A DNA stretch of 64,000 bases from Bacillota bacterium (GTDB lineage: Bacteria; Bacillota; Clostridia; Christensenellales; UMGS416): assembly GCA_023410875.1 (NCBI GenBank), contig JAEYPH010000058.1:38305-102304 (forward strand), written 5' to 3'. Position 1 is the stretch's first letter. Every line of letters begins with the position of its first letter. The notes beneath the pieces are model-generated. The model was not told where the DNA came from, searched no databases, and worked only from the letters and a program-made list of their open reading frames with translations. The translations under genes and the position numbers were made by a program. Below, one piece after another: positions 16,145 to 24,203 of the stretch.

Positions 16145-17587
16145 TTACATTGTCAAGGGTTGACCGTCCAGCCGGGTCACGCCATAGTACACCCGGTCGT
16201 CATAGCGGTCGGTGTCGGAGTAGCAGAAGCTCTGGCGCAGCACGCCCTCGCGCTGGAATCCGGACTTGGCCAACACCCGGCCACTGGCTGCGTTGCGCCC
16301 CCGGTGGAAGGCCTGCAGACGGTGCAGCTCCGTGTGCCCGAAGGCGTACTTCACGACCGCCGAGAGCGCCTCGGTGGCATAGCCCTGCCCCTGCCAGGGC
16401 CGGCCCACGCAATATTCAACATCGGCCATGCGGTGGCGCTCGTTCACCTGGTAAAAGGCGATCTGCCCGATGCATTCGCCGCCGTCGCGCAGCGTGACGG
16501 CCCAGCGGTAGAAATTGCCTTGAGCGTATCGGGATGCCCAACCCCGGATCAACGCGGCCACCTGGGCCTCGTCGGCGTAGGCCGGCTCGCCGTATTCGCA
16601 CTGCACCAGCGGGTCTCCGGCCCAGTTTTTCCACGCGCTGGCGGCATCCTCCGCCCGGAAGGGCCGCAGAATCAGCCGCAGCGTATCGATGGGTTGTGTG
16701 CCGCCGGTTCCCCGGTCGGCCTCGCCCGGGTGCTCCAGCGACAGCATCCACGCAAGGCAGGCGGTGGCTCCGTCCTCCTCCCGCTGTTCATAGACAAAGC
16801 CCAACCCCTGGGCCACCACCGCCGCCGAGCGGCGGAACAGCTCCATGGTCTCGGCCAGTGCGGCCTCTATGGCAGGCCGTTGGGCGGTGGGCCACGTGCG
16901 CAGCAGCGCTTCGGCATCCTGCGCCGGCAGCAGGCCGGGCAGGTATTTGTGGCACTTGCCCGCGCCGCGGGTAAAATCCGTGGCCAGCCCCACCTGCCAG
17001 CTCAACATCATCAACAGCATAGGCCGCAGGTAGGCGTTCAGGTGCTCCAGCGCGTACAGCAGCTCGCCGCGATACAGCCCCTTGGCCACATACAGCGTGA
17101 TCCACCAGAACTCGTTGCAGCAGTCGCGGTATTGCTCGGCGGAGGGCCGGCGGATCACATAATCCGCATCGGAGGGCGGCGTGATCGCGGGCAACAAGCC
17201 GTCCTTGTCCAGCAGCGGCATGGTCTGAGAATCCGACAGATAGTTGGTCGCGGTGACCTCCCGGGTCTGCACGGTCATGTCGATGCGGTTGCCGTCGGCG
17301 AACTGCATCAGGTATCCATAGCTTTCATCGGGGTTGCCGTTGTCGTCAAAGAGCGTGGAGCGGTCGGGCTCCTGCAAGATGGCGATCTCCCCAAAGGCCG
17401 CCAGCCATGCCTTGTCCTGGACGAAAGGCCGCGTCTGCGTGACGACATAGACGACGTCATAATCCTGCAGAGCGTCCCGCGGGGCGCCGGGGTTGGCTCG
17501 GGAGCCGTTCATGTAGACGGCGCGCACGCGTTCGTCGCGCCGGGCGATATCCAGTATCAGCGAAAGCATCTGCTGCTCGGTGCGCAC
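16145..17587 (-). CDS. fusion of aminoglycoside 6-adenylyltransferase-like and GNAT acetyltransferase domains
   Basis: A single 480-residue frame. Residues 1-285 match the ANT(6)/AadK family: nucleotidyltransferase motif NGSR (27-30) with the metal-binding pair Asp 42 and Asp 44 (QDYDVVYV), a third acidic residue in RIDMTV (Asp 103) and the family segment CCNEFWW. After a short linker (about 286-300) residues 302-470 form a RimJ/RimL-like GNAT domain with the acetyl-CoA loop RPWQGQGYATEAL (396-408). Both active sites look intact. GTG start at 17587 behind AGGAGG. It could be a resistance enzyme, but these chromosomal families often have unknown substrates. No mobile-element sequence flanks it. 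Confidence 0.9.
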   Translation of the reverse strand: MRTEQQMLSLILDIARRDERVRAVYMNGSRANPGAPRDALQDYDVVYVVTQTRPFVQDKAWLAAFGEIAILQEPDRSTLFDDNGNPDESYGYLMQFADGNRIDMTVQTREVTATNYLSDSQTMPLLDKDGLLPAITPPSDADYVIRRPSAEQYRDCCNEFWWITLYVAKGLYRGELLYALEHLNAYLRPMLLMMLSWQVGLATDFTRGAGKCHKYLPGLLPAQDAEALLRTWPTAQRPAIEAALAETMELFRRSAAVVAQGLGFVYEQREEDGATACLAWMLSLEHPGEADRGTGGTQPIDTLRLILRPFRAEDAASAWKNWAGDPLVQCEYGEPAYADEAQVAALIRGWASRYAQGNFYRWAVTLRDGGECIGQIAFYQVNERHRMADVEYCVGRPWQGQGYATEALSAVVKYAFGHTELHRLQAFHRGRNAASGRVLAKSGFQREGVLRQSFCYSDTDRYDDRVYYGVTRLDGQPLTM

Positions 17588-17596
17588 GGATTCCTC

Positions 17597-18151
17597 CTAT
17601 CCCCGCCGGTATGCGACGGGGCCGCTTAAGTACAGGTCGCCGCCGTGGCAATCCACCGCGGCAATGAGAGGCATGTCTACAACCTGAAGTTCATGCACGG
17701 CCTCCGCGCCCAGATCGGCGAAGGCCACCACGCGGCTGGCACGAACGCAGGCGGCGTACAGCGCGCCGGCGCCGCCGGTGGCTGCCAGATACAGCCCCCG
17801 GTGCCGGGCCAGCGCGGCCTTTACACCGTCGCTGCGGGGGCCTTTGCCGATGCTGACCCGCTGGCCCAGGGCGATCAGCCGCGGCGCATAGGCGTCCATG
17901 CGGCTGGACGTTGTAGGCCCGCAGGAGCCGATGGGTTGCCCAGGCGGCGCGGGGCAGGGCCCGGCGTAGTAGATTACGGCGTCGCTGAGTTCGAAGGGCA
18001 GCGGGGCTCCCGCGTCCAGCAGCGCCATCAGGCGCTTGTGGGCGGCGTCGCGGGCGGTCAGGATGCTTCCAGTGAGCAGCACCGTGTCTCCGGCGCGCAC
18101 GGCGGCGATGGCCTCATCGGTCAACGGCGTGGTCAGGCGGTGTTCGGCCAT
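17597..18151 (-). CDS. class I fumarate hydratase / tartrate dehydratase, beta subunit
   Basis: Small subunit of the oxygen-sensitive Fe-S hydro-lyase that interconverts fumarate and malate or dehydrates tartrate. The 184-residue product contains GSCGPTTSSRMDAYAP, the signature of the C-terminal (swivelling) domain of class I fumarases. The ATG at 18151 overlaps the alpha-subunit stop by one base (TGATG) with AGGGGG just upstream, so the subunits are translationally coupled. Sequence alone does not separate fumarase from tartrate dehydratase. Confidence 0.92.
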   Translation of the reverse strand: MAEHRLTTPLTDEAIAAVRAGDTVLLTGSILTARDAAHKRLMALLDAGAPLPFELSDAVIYYAGPCPAPPGQPIGSCGPTTSSRMDAYAPRLIALGQRVSIGKGPRSDGVKAALARHRGLYLAATGGAGALYAACVRASRVVAFADLGAEAVHELQVVDMPLIAAVDCHGGDLYLSGPVAYRRG

Positions 18152-18993
18152 CAGATCACCCCCTCGGCGTGGCGGGCGCAGTGGCACTGCATGTTGACCG
18201 CCACCGGCAGCCCGGCGATGTGGGTGGGTTCAGCCTCGATGTGCACGGCCAGCGCCGTGACCGTGCCGCCCAGGCCCATGGGGCCGATGCCCAAGGCGTT
18301 GATGCGTGCCAGCAACTCTGTCTCCAGTGCGCGAAGCGCGGAATCGGGGCTGAAAGCCCCCAGAGGGCGCAGCAGCGAGCGCTTGGCCAGCTGCGCGCAG
18401 CGCTCAAAGGTGCCGCCCAGGCCCACGCCCACGACCACCGGCGGGCACGGGTTGCCCCCGGCCAGCGCCACGGTCTCCACGATGAAATCCAGCGCGCCGG
18501 CCACGCCGGCGCTAGGCGTCAGCATTTTCAGGCGGCTCATGTTCTCAGAACCAAAGCCCTTGGGGGCCACGGTGATGTGGATTCGGTCGCCGGCCACCAG
18601 CCGCGTGTGCAGCACCGCTGGCGTGTTATCGCCGGTGTTGCGGCGTTCCAGCGGCGTCAGCACCGAAGCGCGGAAGCTCCCGTCGCGGTAGGCGCGGCGC
18701 ACACCCTCGTCGATGGCGTCGCTTAAGAGACCGCCGGCGATGTGCACATCCTGCCCCACGTCGGCGAACACGACGGCCATGCCGGTGTCCTGGCACAGCG
18801 GCAGGTTGCGCGCCCGGGCGGCGTCCAGATTGTCCACCAGTTGGCGCAGCGATTCGCGGCCCACCGGCGATTCCTCGGCGGCCAGCGCCGCGCGCAGCGC
18901 GGCCTGCGCCGGTTCGTCCAGCGTGCGGCCCGCCCGCAGGCACAGGTCGTAGATCAGATTCTCAATCTCCTTGGCCGCGATCTCCCTCAACAT
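18151..18993 (-). CDS. class I fumarate hydratase / tartrate dehydratase, alpha subunit
   Basis: Large subunit carrying the 4Fe-4S cluster. The 280-residue product has the three expected cysteines, in LPLCQDTGM, AGGNPCPPV and NMQCHCARH, together with the GDNTPAVLH and GFGSENMSRLKML segments of the family. The ATG at 18993 has GAGG at 6-nt spacing and gives the normal subunit length; a GTG at 19005 overlapping the upstream stop is an alternative. It follows a Gfo/Idh/MocA dehydrogenase closely, so the three genes probably form one operon. Confidence 0.92.
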   Translation of the reverse strand: MLREIAAKEIENLIYDLCLRAGRTLDEPAQAALRAALAAEESPVGRESLRQLVDNLDAARARNLPLCQDTGMAVVFADVGQDVHIAGGLLSDAIDEGVRRAYRDGSFRASVLTPLERRNTGDNTPAVLHTRLVAGDRIHITVAPKGFGSENMSRLKMLTPSAGVAGALDFIVETVALAGGNPCPPVVVGVGLGGTFERCAQLAKRSLLRPLGAFSPDSALRALETELLARINALGIGPMGLGGTVTALAVHIEAEPTHIAGLPVAVNMQCHCARHAEGVI

Positions 18994-19001
18994 GCCTCGC
19001 C

Positions 19002-20015
19002 TCACAGCGCCACGGCCGCGCCGGTGGCCGAGGATTCATACAGCCCGCACACGAGCTTGACGGCCTCGATGCCCTGGGTTCCATCGATGGCGAAGGGCAG
19101 GCCGGCGGCCACGCAGCGGTAGAAATCGGCGATCTGGGTGCGGTGGCCGCTGCCCCAGCAGTCTTTCTGGCCGATGGGCGCGCCGTCGGGGGCGCACAGG
19201 CGCGTGAAGCCATCGTCCAGGCGGTACAGCGATTCACCCCGCAGCAGGAACGTGCCGCGCTCGAACACGGCCTCGATCTCCACGGGGCTGTCCACGCCAT
19301 AGCCCACGGTGGCATAGAACACCGCCGGCACGCCGCTGCGCATCAGGATGCGGGCGTGGGCGCTATCCTCCACGTCGATAAGGCCTGTGAGCGCATCGGT
19401 GCTGATGGCACCCTTGATGGAAGCCGCGCCGCCGCCCAGCCACTGCACCAGGTCCAGCGTGTGGATGGCCTGGTTGATCATGACGCCGCCGCCCTCGGTA
19501 GCTTTGCGGCCGTGCCAGTCGTCGCTGTAGTAGGCCTCGGTGCGCCGCCAGACCACGCTGCCGCGCATACACTGCAGCGCGCCGAAGGAACCGTCCCCGA
19601 CGATCTCCTTGAGGATGCGGGACGCGTGGTTGTAGCGGTTCTGGAAGATCACGCACAGATGGCCGCCGCCGGCGGCCTGGTCTGCGGCGATCATGGCCTG
19701 CGCGTCGGCCACGGTCATGGCCATGGGTTTTTCTACCAGCACGTATTTGCCCGCGGCCAGCGCTGCCAGCGCCATCTCGGCATGCAGCCAGTGGGGCGCA
19801 CAGATGTGCACGGCGTCGATGGCGGCGTCGGTCAGCATCCGGCGATAGTCGGTATACGCTTCGCAGCCCAGCGCCTGGGCCGAAGCCTGCGCGCGCTTGG
19901 GTTTGTTGTCGCACACGGCGGCCACCTGCACCTGGGGCAGGTCTTTCAGGGCAGTCAAGTGGGTGTGATGGATGGCTCCGCAGCCGATGATGGCCGCGCG
20001 GATGGAATTGGTCAT
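19002..20015 (-). CDS. Gfo/Idh/MocA-family NAD(P)-dependent dehydrogenase
   Basis: A 337-residue oxidoreductase of the glucose-fructose oxidoreductase / inositol dehydrogenase family. The N-terminal Rossmann fold shows GCGAIHHTHLTAL and later the family motif EKPMAMTVADAQAM; the C-terminal alpha/beta domain contains GGGVMINQAIHTLDLVQWLG, where the conserved His is usually catalytic. TGGAGG lies 7 nt before the ATG at 20015. It precedes the fumarase/tartrate dehydratase pair, hinting at a shared catabolic pathway, but the substrate is unknown. A second paralogue is at 22427-23410. Confidence 0.9.
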   Translation of the reverse strand: MTNSIRAAIIGCGAIHHTHLTALKDLPQVQVAAVCDNKPKRAQASAQALGCEAYTDYRRMLTDAAIDAVHICAPHWLHAEMALAALAAGKYVLVEKPMAMTVADAQAMIAADQAAGGGHLCVIFQNRYNHASRILKEIVGDGSFGALQCMRGSVVWRRTEAYYSDDWHGRKATEGGGVMINQAIHTLDLVQWLGGGAASIKGAISTDALTGLIDVEDSAHARILMRSGVPAVFYATVGYGVDSPVEIEAVFERGTFLLRGESLYRLDDGFTRLCAPDGAPIGQKDCWGSGHRTQIADFYRCVAAGLPFAIDGTQGIEAVKLVCGLYESSATGAAVAL

Positions 20016-20047
20016 ATAGAAGCCTCCAGTGGGTGAGAGTGTTCTTG

Positions 20048-20127
20048 AAAGGGAAAAGGATTCCGCGCCTTTGAGGCGCGACCAAAGGGCTTTCCGGTCG
20101 CCCTTTGGAAACCTTCGGCCCCCATCT
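20048..20127. repeat. dispersed hairpin repeat family A, copy 2 (compact)
   Basis: The shortest copy of the family: GCGCCTTTGAGGCGC hairpin directly followed by a CAAAGGGC / GCCCTTTG hairpin and CTTCGGCCCCCAT. It lies just upstream of the dehydrogenase ribosome-binding site at 20015, so it may be part of that gene's leader. Confidence 0.8.
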
Positions 20128-20189
20128 GATGAATAGTTGTGCCATTACGTAATAACACGACAACTCCTTTGCTAACCTGGGCACTCCGG

Positions 20190-21269
20190 CTATCCCGCCA
20201 GCGTCTCCTCGGCGAAGGCCAGAACCGCCATGATGTCGGCGACGGCGTTCTCGTCCAGGTGATTCCACACGAGATAGGGGAAATAGGGGCACAGCGCCAG
20301 CTGCTGGCCGCCATGTTCTACGGTGATGGTGACCTTCTTGAGCTTGTCCGGCGCGGTTTGCACGCAGTAGCCGCAGCCGTCGCACTTCTTGCAGCGCAGC
20401 GCGCACAGGGCCTGCAGGCGCTCATCCATGGCATCCCAGCGCCGCAGCAGCTCGCGGAAGTGCGGTACCTTGAGCTCGTGCTTGAGTGGCCACTGCTTGC
20501 GGTAATCGTACCACGCCCCCAGCGCCAGCTTGTCCTTTCTGCCGATGGGCTTGGAGCGGTCCAGCCGCAGGCCGTTGTCGGAGCTCGTGGGCAGCTGGAT
20601 GCCGCCCTGCGCTTCATAACCGCGCTCATCGAAGAAGGCCATGAGCCGCCCGAACAACGCATCGTCGCCGCAGCGCAGCCCATAAAGGGCTGTGGCGTAA
20701 TCATGGGCCGGGTCGAACAGGCAACGCGGGAAGGCCACGGCAGCGCTGGCGCCCTGCGCGGCTATGGTGTCGCTCAACAGCTTCCACGCCGGGAACATTT
20801 GCGGCCACGCGGCGCAGCGGAAAACCGCACCCTCGGGCGTGCCCTCGTGGGTCACGCCGAAGTTCGCGAGCAGCAGCGGCTGCTTGCCCGCCAGTCGCAT
20901 GGCGCTCTTGGGCAGCAGGAAGCCATCGGGTATGAGGACGGCGGCGCTGCCCAGGTGGGCCATGAAGCCGAAGAACTCGTCCATCTGCTTGTTGATGGCG
21001 CGCATCTGCAGGATCAGCTCAGGCTTGCGGTTGTTGACCTCCCACTCGCCATAGCGGTCGTCGGGGAACTCCGGCAGGGCAAGCAGCGCCGGGTCCTCAA
21101 AGGCGCTGTGCTGCAGCGCGGCCATAAAGTCATAGAACTGCCGCTGCGACTGCTCTGAAACGCCATCGGCAGCAGCCGGGTGAAAGGGCGGCGCCGTTGC
21201 CTGCAGCGCAAACACCATGCGGCGGGCCAGCTGGCCAAAGCCGGTTTCCAACCATTGCACCGGATTCAT
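20190..21269 (-). CDS. uncharacterised protein with C-terminal five-cysteine cluster
   Basis: Not recognised. The 359-residue product has no signal peptide or membrane span. Near its C-terminus is C-x3-C-x2-C-x2-C-x2-C (Cys 289, 293, 296, 299, 302; CALRCKKCDGCGYC), with another cysteine in LALCPYFPYLV. The spacing resembles ferredoxin-type Fe-S or zinc sites. The N-terminal part is mixed alpha/beta with no catalytic motif I can name. ATG at 21269 with AAGGAGGAAGCCGCC upstream is a strong start. Its leader carries repeat family D. It lies between the dehydrogenase-fumarase group and an epimerase-dehydrogenase pair, so a metabolic role is possible but unproven. Confidence 0.8.
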   Translation of the reverse strand: MNPVQWLETGFGQLARRMVFALQATAPPFHPAAADGVSEQSQRQFYDFMAALQHSAFEDPALLALPEFPDDRYGEWEVNNRKPELILQMRAINKQMDEFFGFMAHLGSAAVLIPDGFLLPKSAMRLAGKQPLLLANFGVTHEGTPEGAVFRCAAWPQMFPAWKLLSDTIAAQGASAAVAFPRCLFDPAHDYATALYGLRCGDDALFGRLMAFFDERGYEAQGGIQLPTSSDNGLRLDRSKPIGRKDKLALGAWYDYRKQWPLKHELKVPHFRELLRRWDAMDERLQALCALRCKKCDGCGYCVQTAPDKLKKVTITVEHGGQQLALCPYFPYLVWNHLDENAVADIMAVLAFAEETLAG

Positions 21270-21292
21270 GGCGGCTTCCTCCTTTCGCGTTC

Positions 21293-21381
21293 GATGCTGT
21301 AGCATCGATCGCGATTTAGACGACTTGTTCTTGCCTTTGCTTATCGCCTGCCGCACATGTCGCCAGGCGATATCTCGGCTT
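21293..21381. repeat. leader repeat family D, copy 1
   Basis: On the minus strand it reads GATATCGCCTGGCGACATG, then TGCGGCAGGCGATAAGCAA, then ACAAGTCGTCTAAATCGCGA, with a further TGCTACAGCA hairpin before the ribosome site of the cysteine-cluster gene. The GGCGA blocks pair to form hairpins. Closely related leaders precede fliB (57727-57840) and the yviE-like gene (61293-61460). Confidence 0.7.
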
Positions 21382-21530
21382 TAATTCTCATATTTCGTTC
21401 ACTAGAACGTTGTTTCGCCTGTGGGCGGGTTCTTTTGCCTACCTTGTAATTGCTTTTTGCTTCCCGCCGTCGGGTGAACCGCCGTCGGGATCATGCATTT
21501 CTTCTCATGCAAGGATTTTTAGTCCCGTTT

Positions 21531-22397
21531 CTACGCAGTGGCCTGGGCGATCAGGTCCTTGAGCGCGGTGGCAGCCACGGCAAACTTGTCCGCCCCGCTG
21601 CCGGGGACGTTGTGGTTGTTGGCCAGGTGAGGCTCGATGCTCAGGAAGCCCTCGAAGCCGCCGCGCCACAGCGCGCGCAGGATGTCCACAACCTGCCCGT
21701 CGCCCTGGCCCACCGGCCGGTGGGCGTCGGACACCACGGCGGTGTCAAACCCTTTGTCCAGCGCCGCCTGCTCGTGCTGATACACCGAATCCTTCATATG
21801 CATGTAGTGGATCTTGTCCCGCAGCAGCTCAAAGGCGTCGGGAAAGTTGCGCTCGCCGCACTGCACAAAGTTGGAAGGATCGTAGGTGGCCAGCAGCGCG
21901 GGGCTGGGCACGCTATCGAAGATGTCGCGGCAGCGCGCCGCCGTGTCGCCGTAGATGTGCTTCTCGTTCTCATGCAGCAGCACGACGCCGTGGGCCGCAG
22001 CATAGCCAGCCATGGCCCGCATGCGGAGCATTACCTCGTCGCGGTATTTCGCCGGGTCCTCATCGGCAGGGATGAAGAAACTGAACACGCGGATGTAGGG
22101 CGTGCGCAGGATATGGGCCAGTTCCACGACGTGCTGGAAGCGCTCAAAGTGGGGCTGGAAGGGCTCCTGGATCGGGTATTTGCCGATGGGTGTGCCCAGC
22201 GCGCTCACGGCGAAGCCCCGGGCGCTCATGCGCTCATAGGCTTCACGGGCGTCATCGGTTGTGAAATCGGCGATGTTCTTGCCGTCGGCGGCCCGCAATT
22301 CGATATGGGCAATGCCGTGGCTGGTCAGCACATCCATCTGGCCATCCAGATCGGGGCAGATCTCGTCGGCAAAAGCGGACAGGATAAAGTTGCTCAT
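21531..22397 (-). CDS. sugar phosphate isomerase/epimerase (xylose-isomerase-like TIM barrel)
   Basis: A 288-residue TIM-barrel protein of the AP-endonuclease-2 / sugar epimerase family. Metal-binding acidic residues and histidines appear in LLHENEKHIYGD, ATYDPSNFVQCGE, HYMHMKDS and FLSIEPHL, in family order. The ATG at 22397 sits behind GGGAGG at good spacing; the slightly longer frame has none. It is followed upstream by a Gfo/Idh/MocA dehydrogenase 29 nt away, a pairing typical of inositol or sugar-acid catabolism. Exact substrate is unknown. Confidence 0.88.
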   Translation of the reverse strand: MSNFILSAFADEICPDLDGQMDVLTSHGIAHIELRAADGKNIADFTTDDAREAYERMSARGFAVSALGTPIGKYPIQEPFQPHFERFQHVVELAHILRTPYIRVFSFFIPADEDPAKYRDEVMLRMRAMAGYAAAHGVVLLHENEKHIYGDTAARCRDIFDSVPSPALLATYDPSNFVQCGERNFPDAFELLRDKIHYMHMKDSVYQHEQAALDKGFDTAVVSDAHRPVGQGDGQVVDILRALWRGGFEGFLSIEPHLANNHNVPGSGADKFAVAATALKDLIAQATA

Positions 22398-22426
22398 GTG
22401 GTGTCCTCCCTGCATACAATGTCGGG

Positions 22427-23410
22427 CTACTCCATCGGGTATTTGAGCCCAAGGGTAGCCCTTATACCGTCCATGATCTCCAGCACAGCCACCGATTCCG
22501 CCGGCGCCATGCGCGGGCTTTCCGCCCGGCCGGCGGCAATGCAGTCCATCGCCTCGCGGATCTCATATTCAAAGCCGTTCACCATCAACGGGTGGTTCTC
22601 CTCCACGACCTCATCGCCGGCGAACAGCCGCAAGGACTGGGCCTTCCAGAACTGCCCAAGCTCGATGCGCCCCTGGGTGCCAAAGAGCGTGGCGGTCTGG
22701 GCGCCCTGGGTGCGCACGGCGCACGTGAGCGCGCACAGCGCCCCGTCGGCATAGCGCAAGGTGATGGCGGTCTGCTCGTCCACACCAGTGGCGCCGATGT
22801 GGGCGTCGGCGTGCACGCTGGCCGGATGGGCTCCAAAGAACATCGTGGCCAACTCCAGCACATAGATGCCCACATCCAGCAGCGCGCCGCCGCCCAGCGC
22901 GGGGTTCAGCAGCCGGGAGCGCGGGTCGTCGCCGGCGCGGAAGGAAAAGTCCGCCTGAAGCATCCTGGGTTCGCCGATGCGCCCCTCGGCCACCAACTGG
23001 CGCGCCCGCTCCATGGCCGGCAGAAAGCGCGTCCACATGGCCTCCATCAAAAACACGCCGTTGGCCTGGGCAGCCTGGGCCATGCGCCGCGCCTGCGCGG
23101 CGTTGATGGCGAAGGGCTTCTCCACCAGCACGGGCTTGTCGCGCTCCAGGCACAATAGAGCGTGCTCGCAGTGCTGCGGGTGGGGCGTGGCAATGTATAC
23201 TGCGTCTATCCCGTCGTCCTCGGCCAGCTGCTCATAGCTGCCGTAGGCCCGAGGCGCTCCATATCGCTGGGCAAAGGCCTGCGCCCGGCCCAGGTCTCGG
23301 GAGCCCACGGCGGCAAGCGTTGCGTCCGGCCAAGCCGCCAGCGCCTGTGCAAAGGTGTTGGCGATGTTGCCCGGTCCCAGTACCGCCCAGCGAAATGCTC
23401 TTGCGTGCAT
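22427..23410 (-). CDS. Gfo/Idh/MocA-family dehydrogenase (second paralogue)
   Basis: A 327-residue NAD(P)-dependent oxidoreductase. The Rossmann motif is GPGNIANTFAQAL; EKPFAINAAQARRM and GGGALLDVGIYVLEL follow, as in the dihydrodiol / 1,5-anhydrofructose dehydrogenase branch. The ATG at 23410 lies just after GGAGGAGCC; an in-frame start at 23443 would add 11 unconserved residues. It heads the minus-strand pair with the epimerase-like gene. It differs clearly from the paralogue at 19002-20015, so this is not a recent duplication. Confidence 0.9.
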   Translation of the reverse strand: MHARAFRWAVLGPGNIANTFAQALAAWPDATLAAVGSRDLGRAQAFAQRYGAPRAYGSYEQLAEDDGIDAVYIATPHPQHCEHALLCLERDKPVLVEKPFAINAAQARRMAQAAQANGVFLMEAMWTRFLPAMERARQLVAEGRIGEPRMLQADFSFRAGDDPRSRLLNPALGGGALLDVGIYVLELATMFFGAHPASVHADAHIGATGVDEQTAITLRYADGALCALTCAVRTQGAQTATLFGTQGRIELGQFWKAQSLRLFAGDEVVEENHPLMVNGFEYEIREAMDCIAAGRAESPRMAPAESVAVLEIMDGIRATLGLKYPME

Positions 23411-23785
23411 GGCTCCTCCAGCTCCTATGTCAATCTCAACCATCTGCCATTATACAACAGGGCTTCCATGTATTCAAAGAATATGAGCAAAATATGATTG
23501 CCGGAAAGTGGCGGGATACCTGTATGAAAACGATTTTGTACGCTTTGACCAAATTGTGTACAGAATGTTAATTATGACTCGTATGAACCAGAAGTTGTCC
23601 GAATTTGTTGCTTTCTGCCACCGGATATGTTATATATATGCAAGTCCATAGATGGAATGCCGCATATGTATGAAAAAATATGTTTTTGACAGGTATGAAA
23701 GCCGCAAAATGTGAAAATATTAAGTATGCGCACACCGGAATCATGGAATATGAAACGCTGAACAAATTCAAATGAGGTGAAAAAA
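23411..23785. other. A+T-rich intergenic region, divergent promoters likely
   Basis: About 375 bases without a gene, far more A+T-rich than the flanks. It must hold promoters for the dehydrogenase (minus) and the ArsR regulator (plus). A TTGACA occurs at 23686-23691 on the plus strand but lacks a well-spaced -10, and TTGACC at 23545-23550 is followed after 17 nt only by TTAATT. I could not identify an ArsR operator with confidence. Confidence 0.5.
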
Positions 23786-24061
23786 ATGACCAACGACATG
23801 GACCGCGTCATCGCTCTCTCCGACAAGCTCAAGGCTCTTTCCCACCCCCACCGCCTGCGCATCGTGCAGGACCTGATGTCCCAGGCGCGCAACGTCACGA
23901 CGATTCAGGAATCCCTGGGCATTCCGCAGCCCAGCGTGTCCGCCCATCTGGCCAAGCTCAAGACCGCCGGCATCATCCAAGGCCACCGCAACGGCCAGGA
24001 AATCTTCTACGAGGTCGTGGACAACGATTCCAAGGATCTCATCCGGTCTCTTTTCGACTGA
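23786..24061 (+). CDS. ArsR-family winged-helix regulator
   Basis: A 91-residue DNA-binding repressor of the ArsR/SmtB type. Residues 10-75 form the winged helix: KALSHPHRLRIVQDL, then the recognition region LGIPQPSVSAHLAKLKTAGII and the wing GHRNGQEIFYEV. The metal-binding box of ArsR/SmtB (ELCVCD-type) is absent and the protein has no cysteine, so it is probably not a metal sensor. The ATG at 23786 follows GAGGTG at 6-nt spacing; the GTG at 23777 is within that site. No co-directional target gene is adjacent. A terminator follows. Confidence 0.9.
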   Translation: MTNDMDRVIALSDKLKALSHPHRLRIVQDLMSQARNVTTIQESLGIPQPSVSAHLAKLKTAGIIQGHRNGQEIFYEVVDNDSKDLIRSLFD

Positions 24062-24091
24062 TAAACTCCTGTGGATTCCTCAACGGCAAAT

Positions 24092-24127
24092 ACCCGACGT
24101 CCCGTCAAGGACGCCGGGTTTTTTCTT
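24092..24127 (+). terminator. intrinsic terminator of the ArsR-family gene
   Basis: An imperfect 11-bp stem (ACCCGACGTCC with GGACGCCGGGT, one mismatch) is followed by TTTTTTCTTTG on the plus strand, 30 nt past the stop codon. Confidence 0.85.
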
Positions 24128-24159
24128 TGTACAACAGTTCAGGAAGAACGGGACAAACG

Positions 24160-24192
24160 AAAGGCCCGGCATTCACATGACACCGGGCTTTC
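24160..24192 (-). terminator. terminator of the leucine-rich-repeat gene
   Basis: On the minus strand, GCCCGG and CCGGGC arms at 24183-24188 and 24164-24169 close a 13-nt loop region and are followed by CTTTCGTTTG. It lies directly beyond the LRR stop at 24204. With AAAG on the other side it may also act weakly on the plus strand. Confidence 0.6.
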
Positions 24193-24203
24193 CCTTTGTA
24201 GCG

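Noticed and set aside
16145..17587. Mobile resistance cassette around the adenylyltransferase-acetyltransferase
   Set aside because: No transposase, integrase or terminal repeats on either side, and composition matches the neighbours.
23568..23771. Minus-strand frame of 67 codons in the A+T-rich gap
   Set aside because: Hydrophobic low-complexity translation typical of A+T-rich non-coding DNA; no ribosome site, and it overlaps the region expected to hold promoters.
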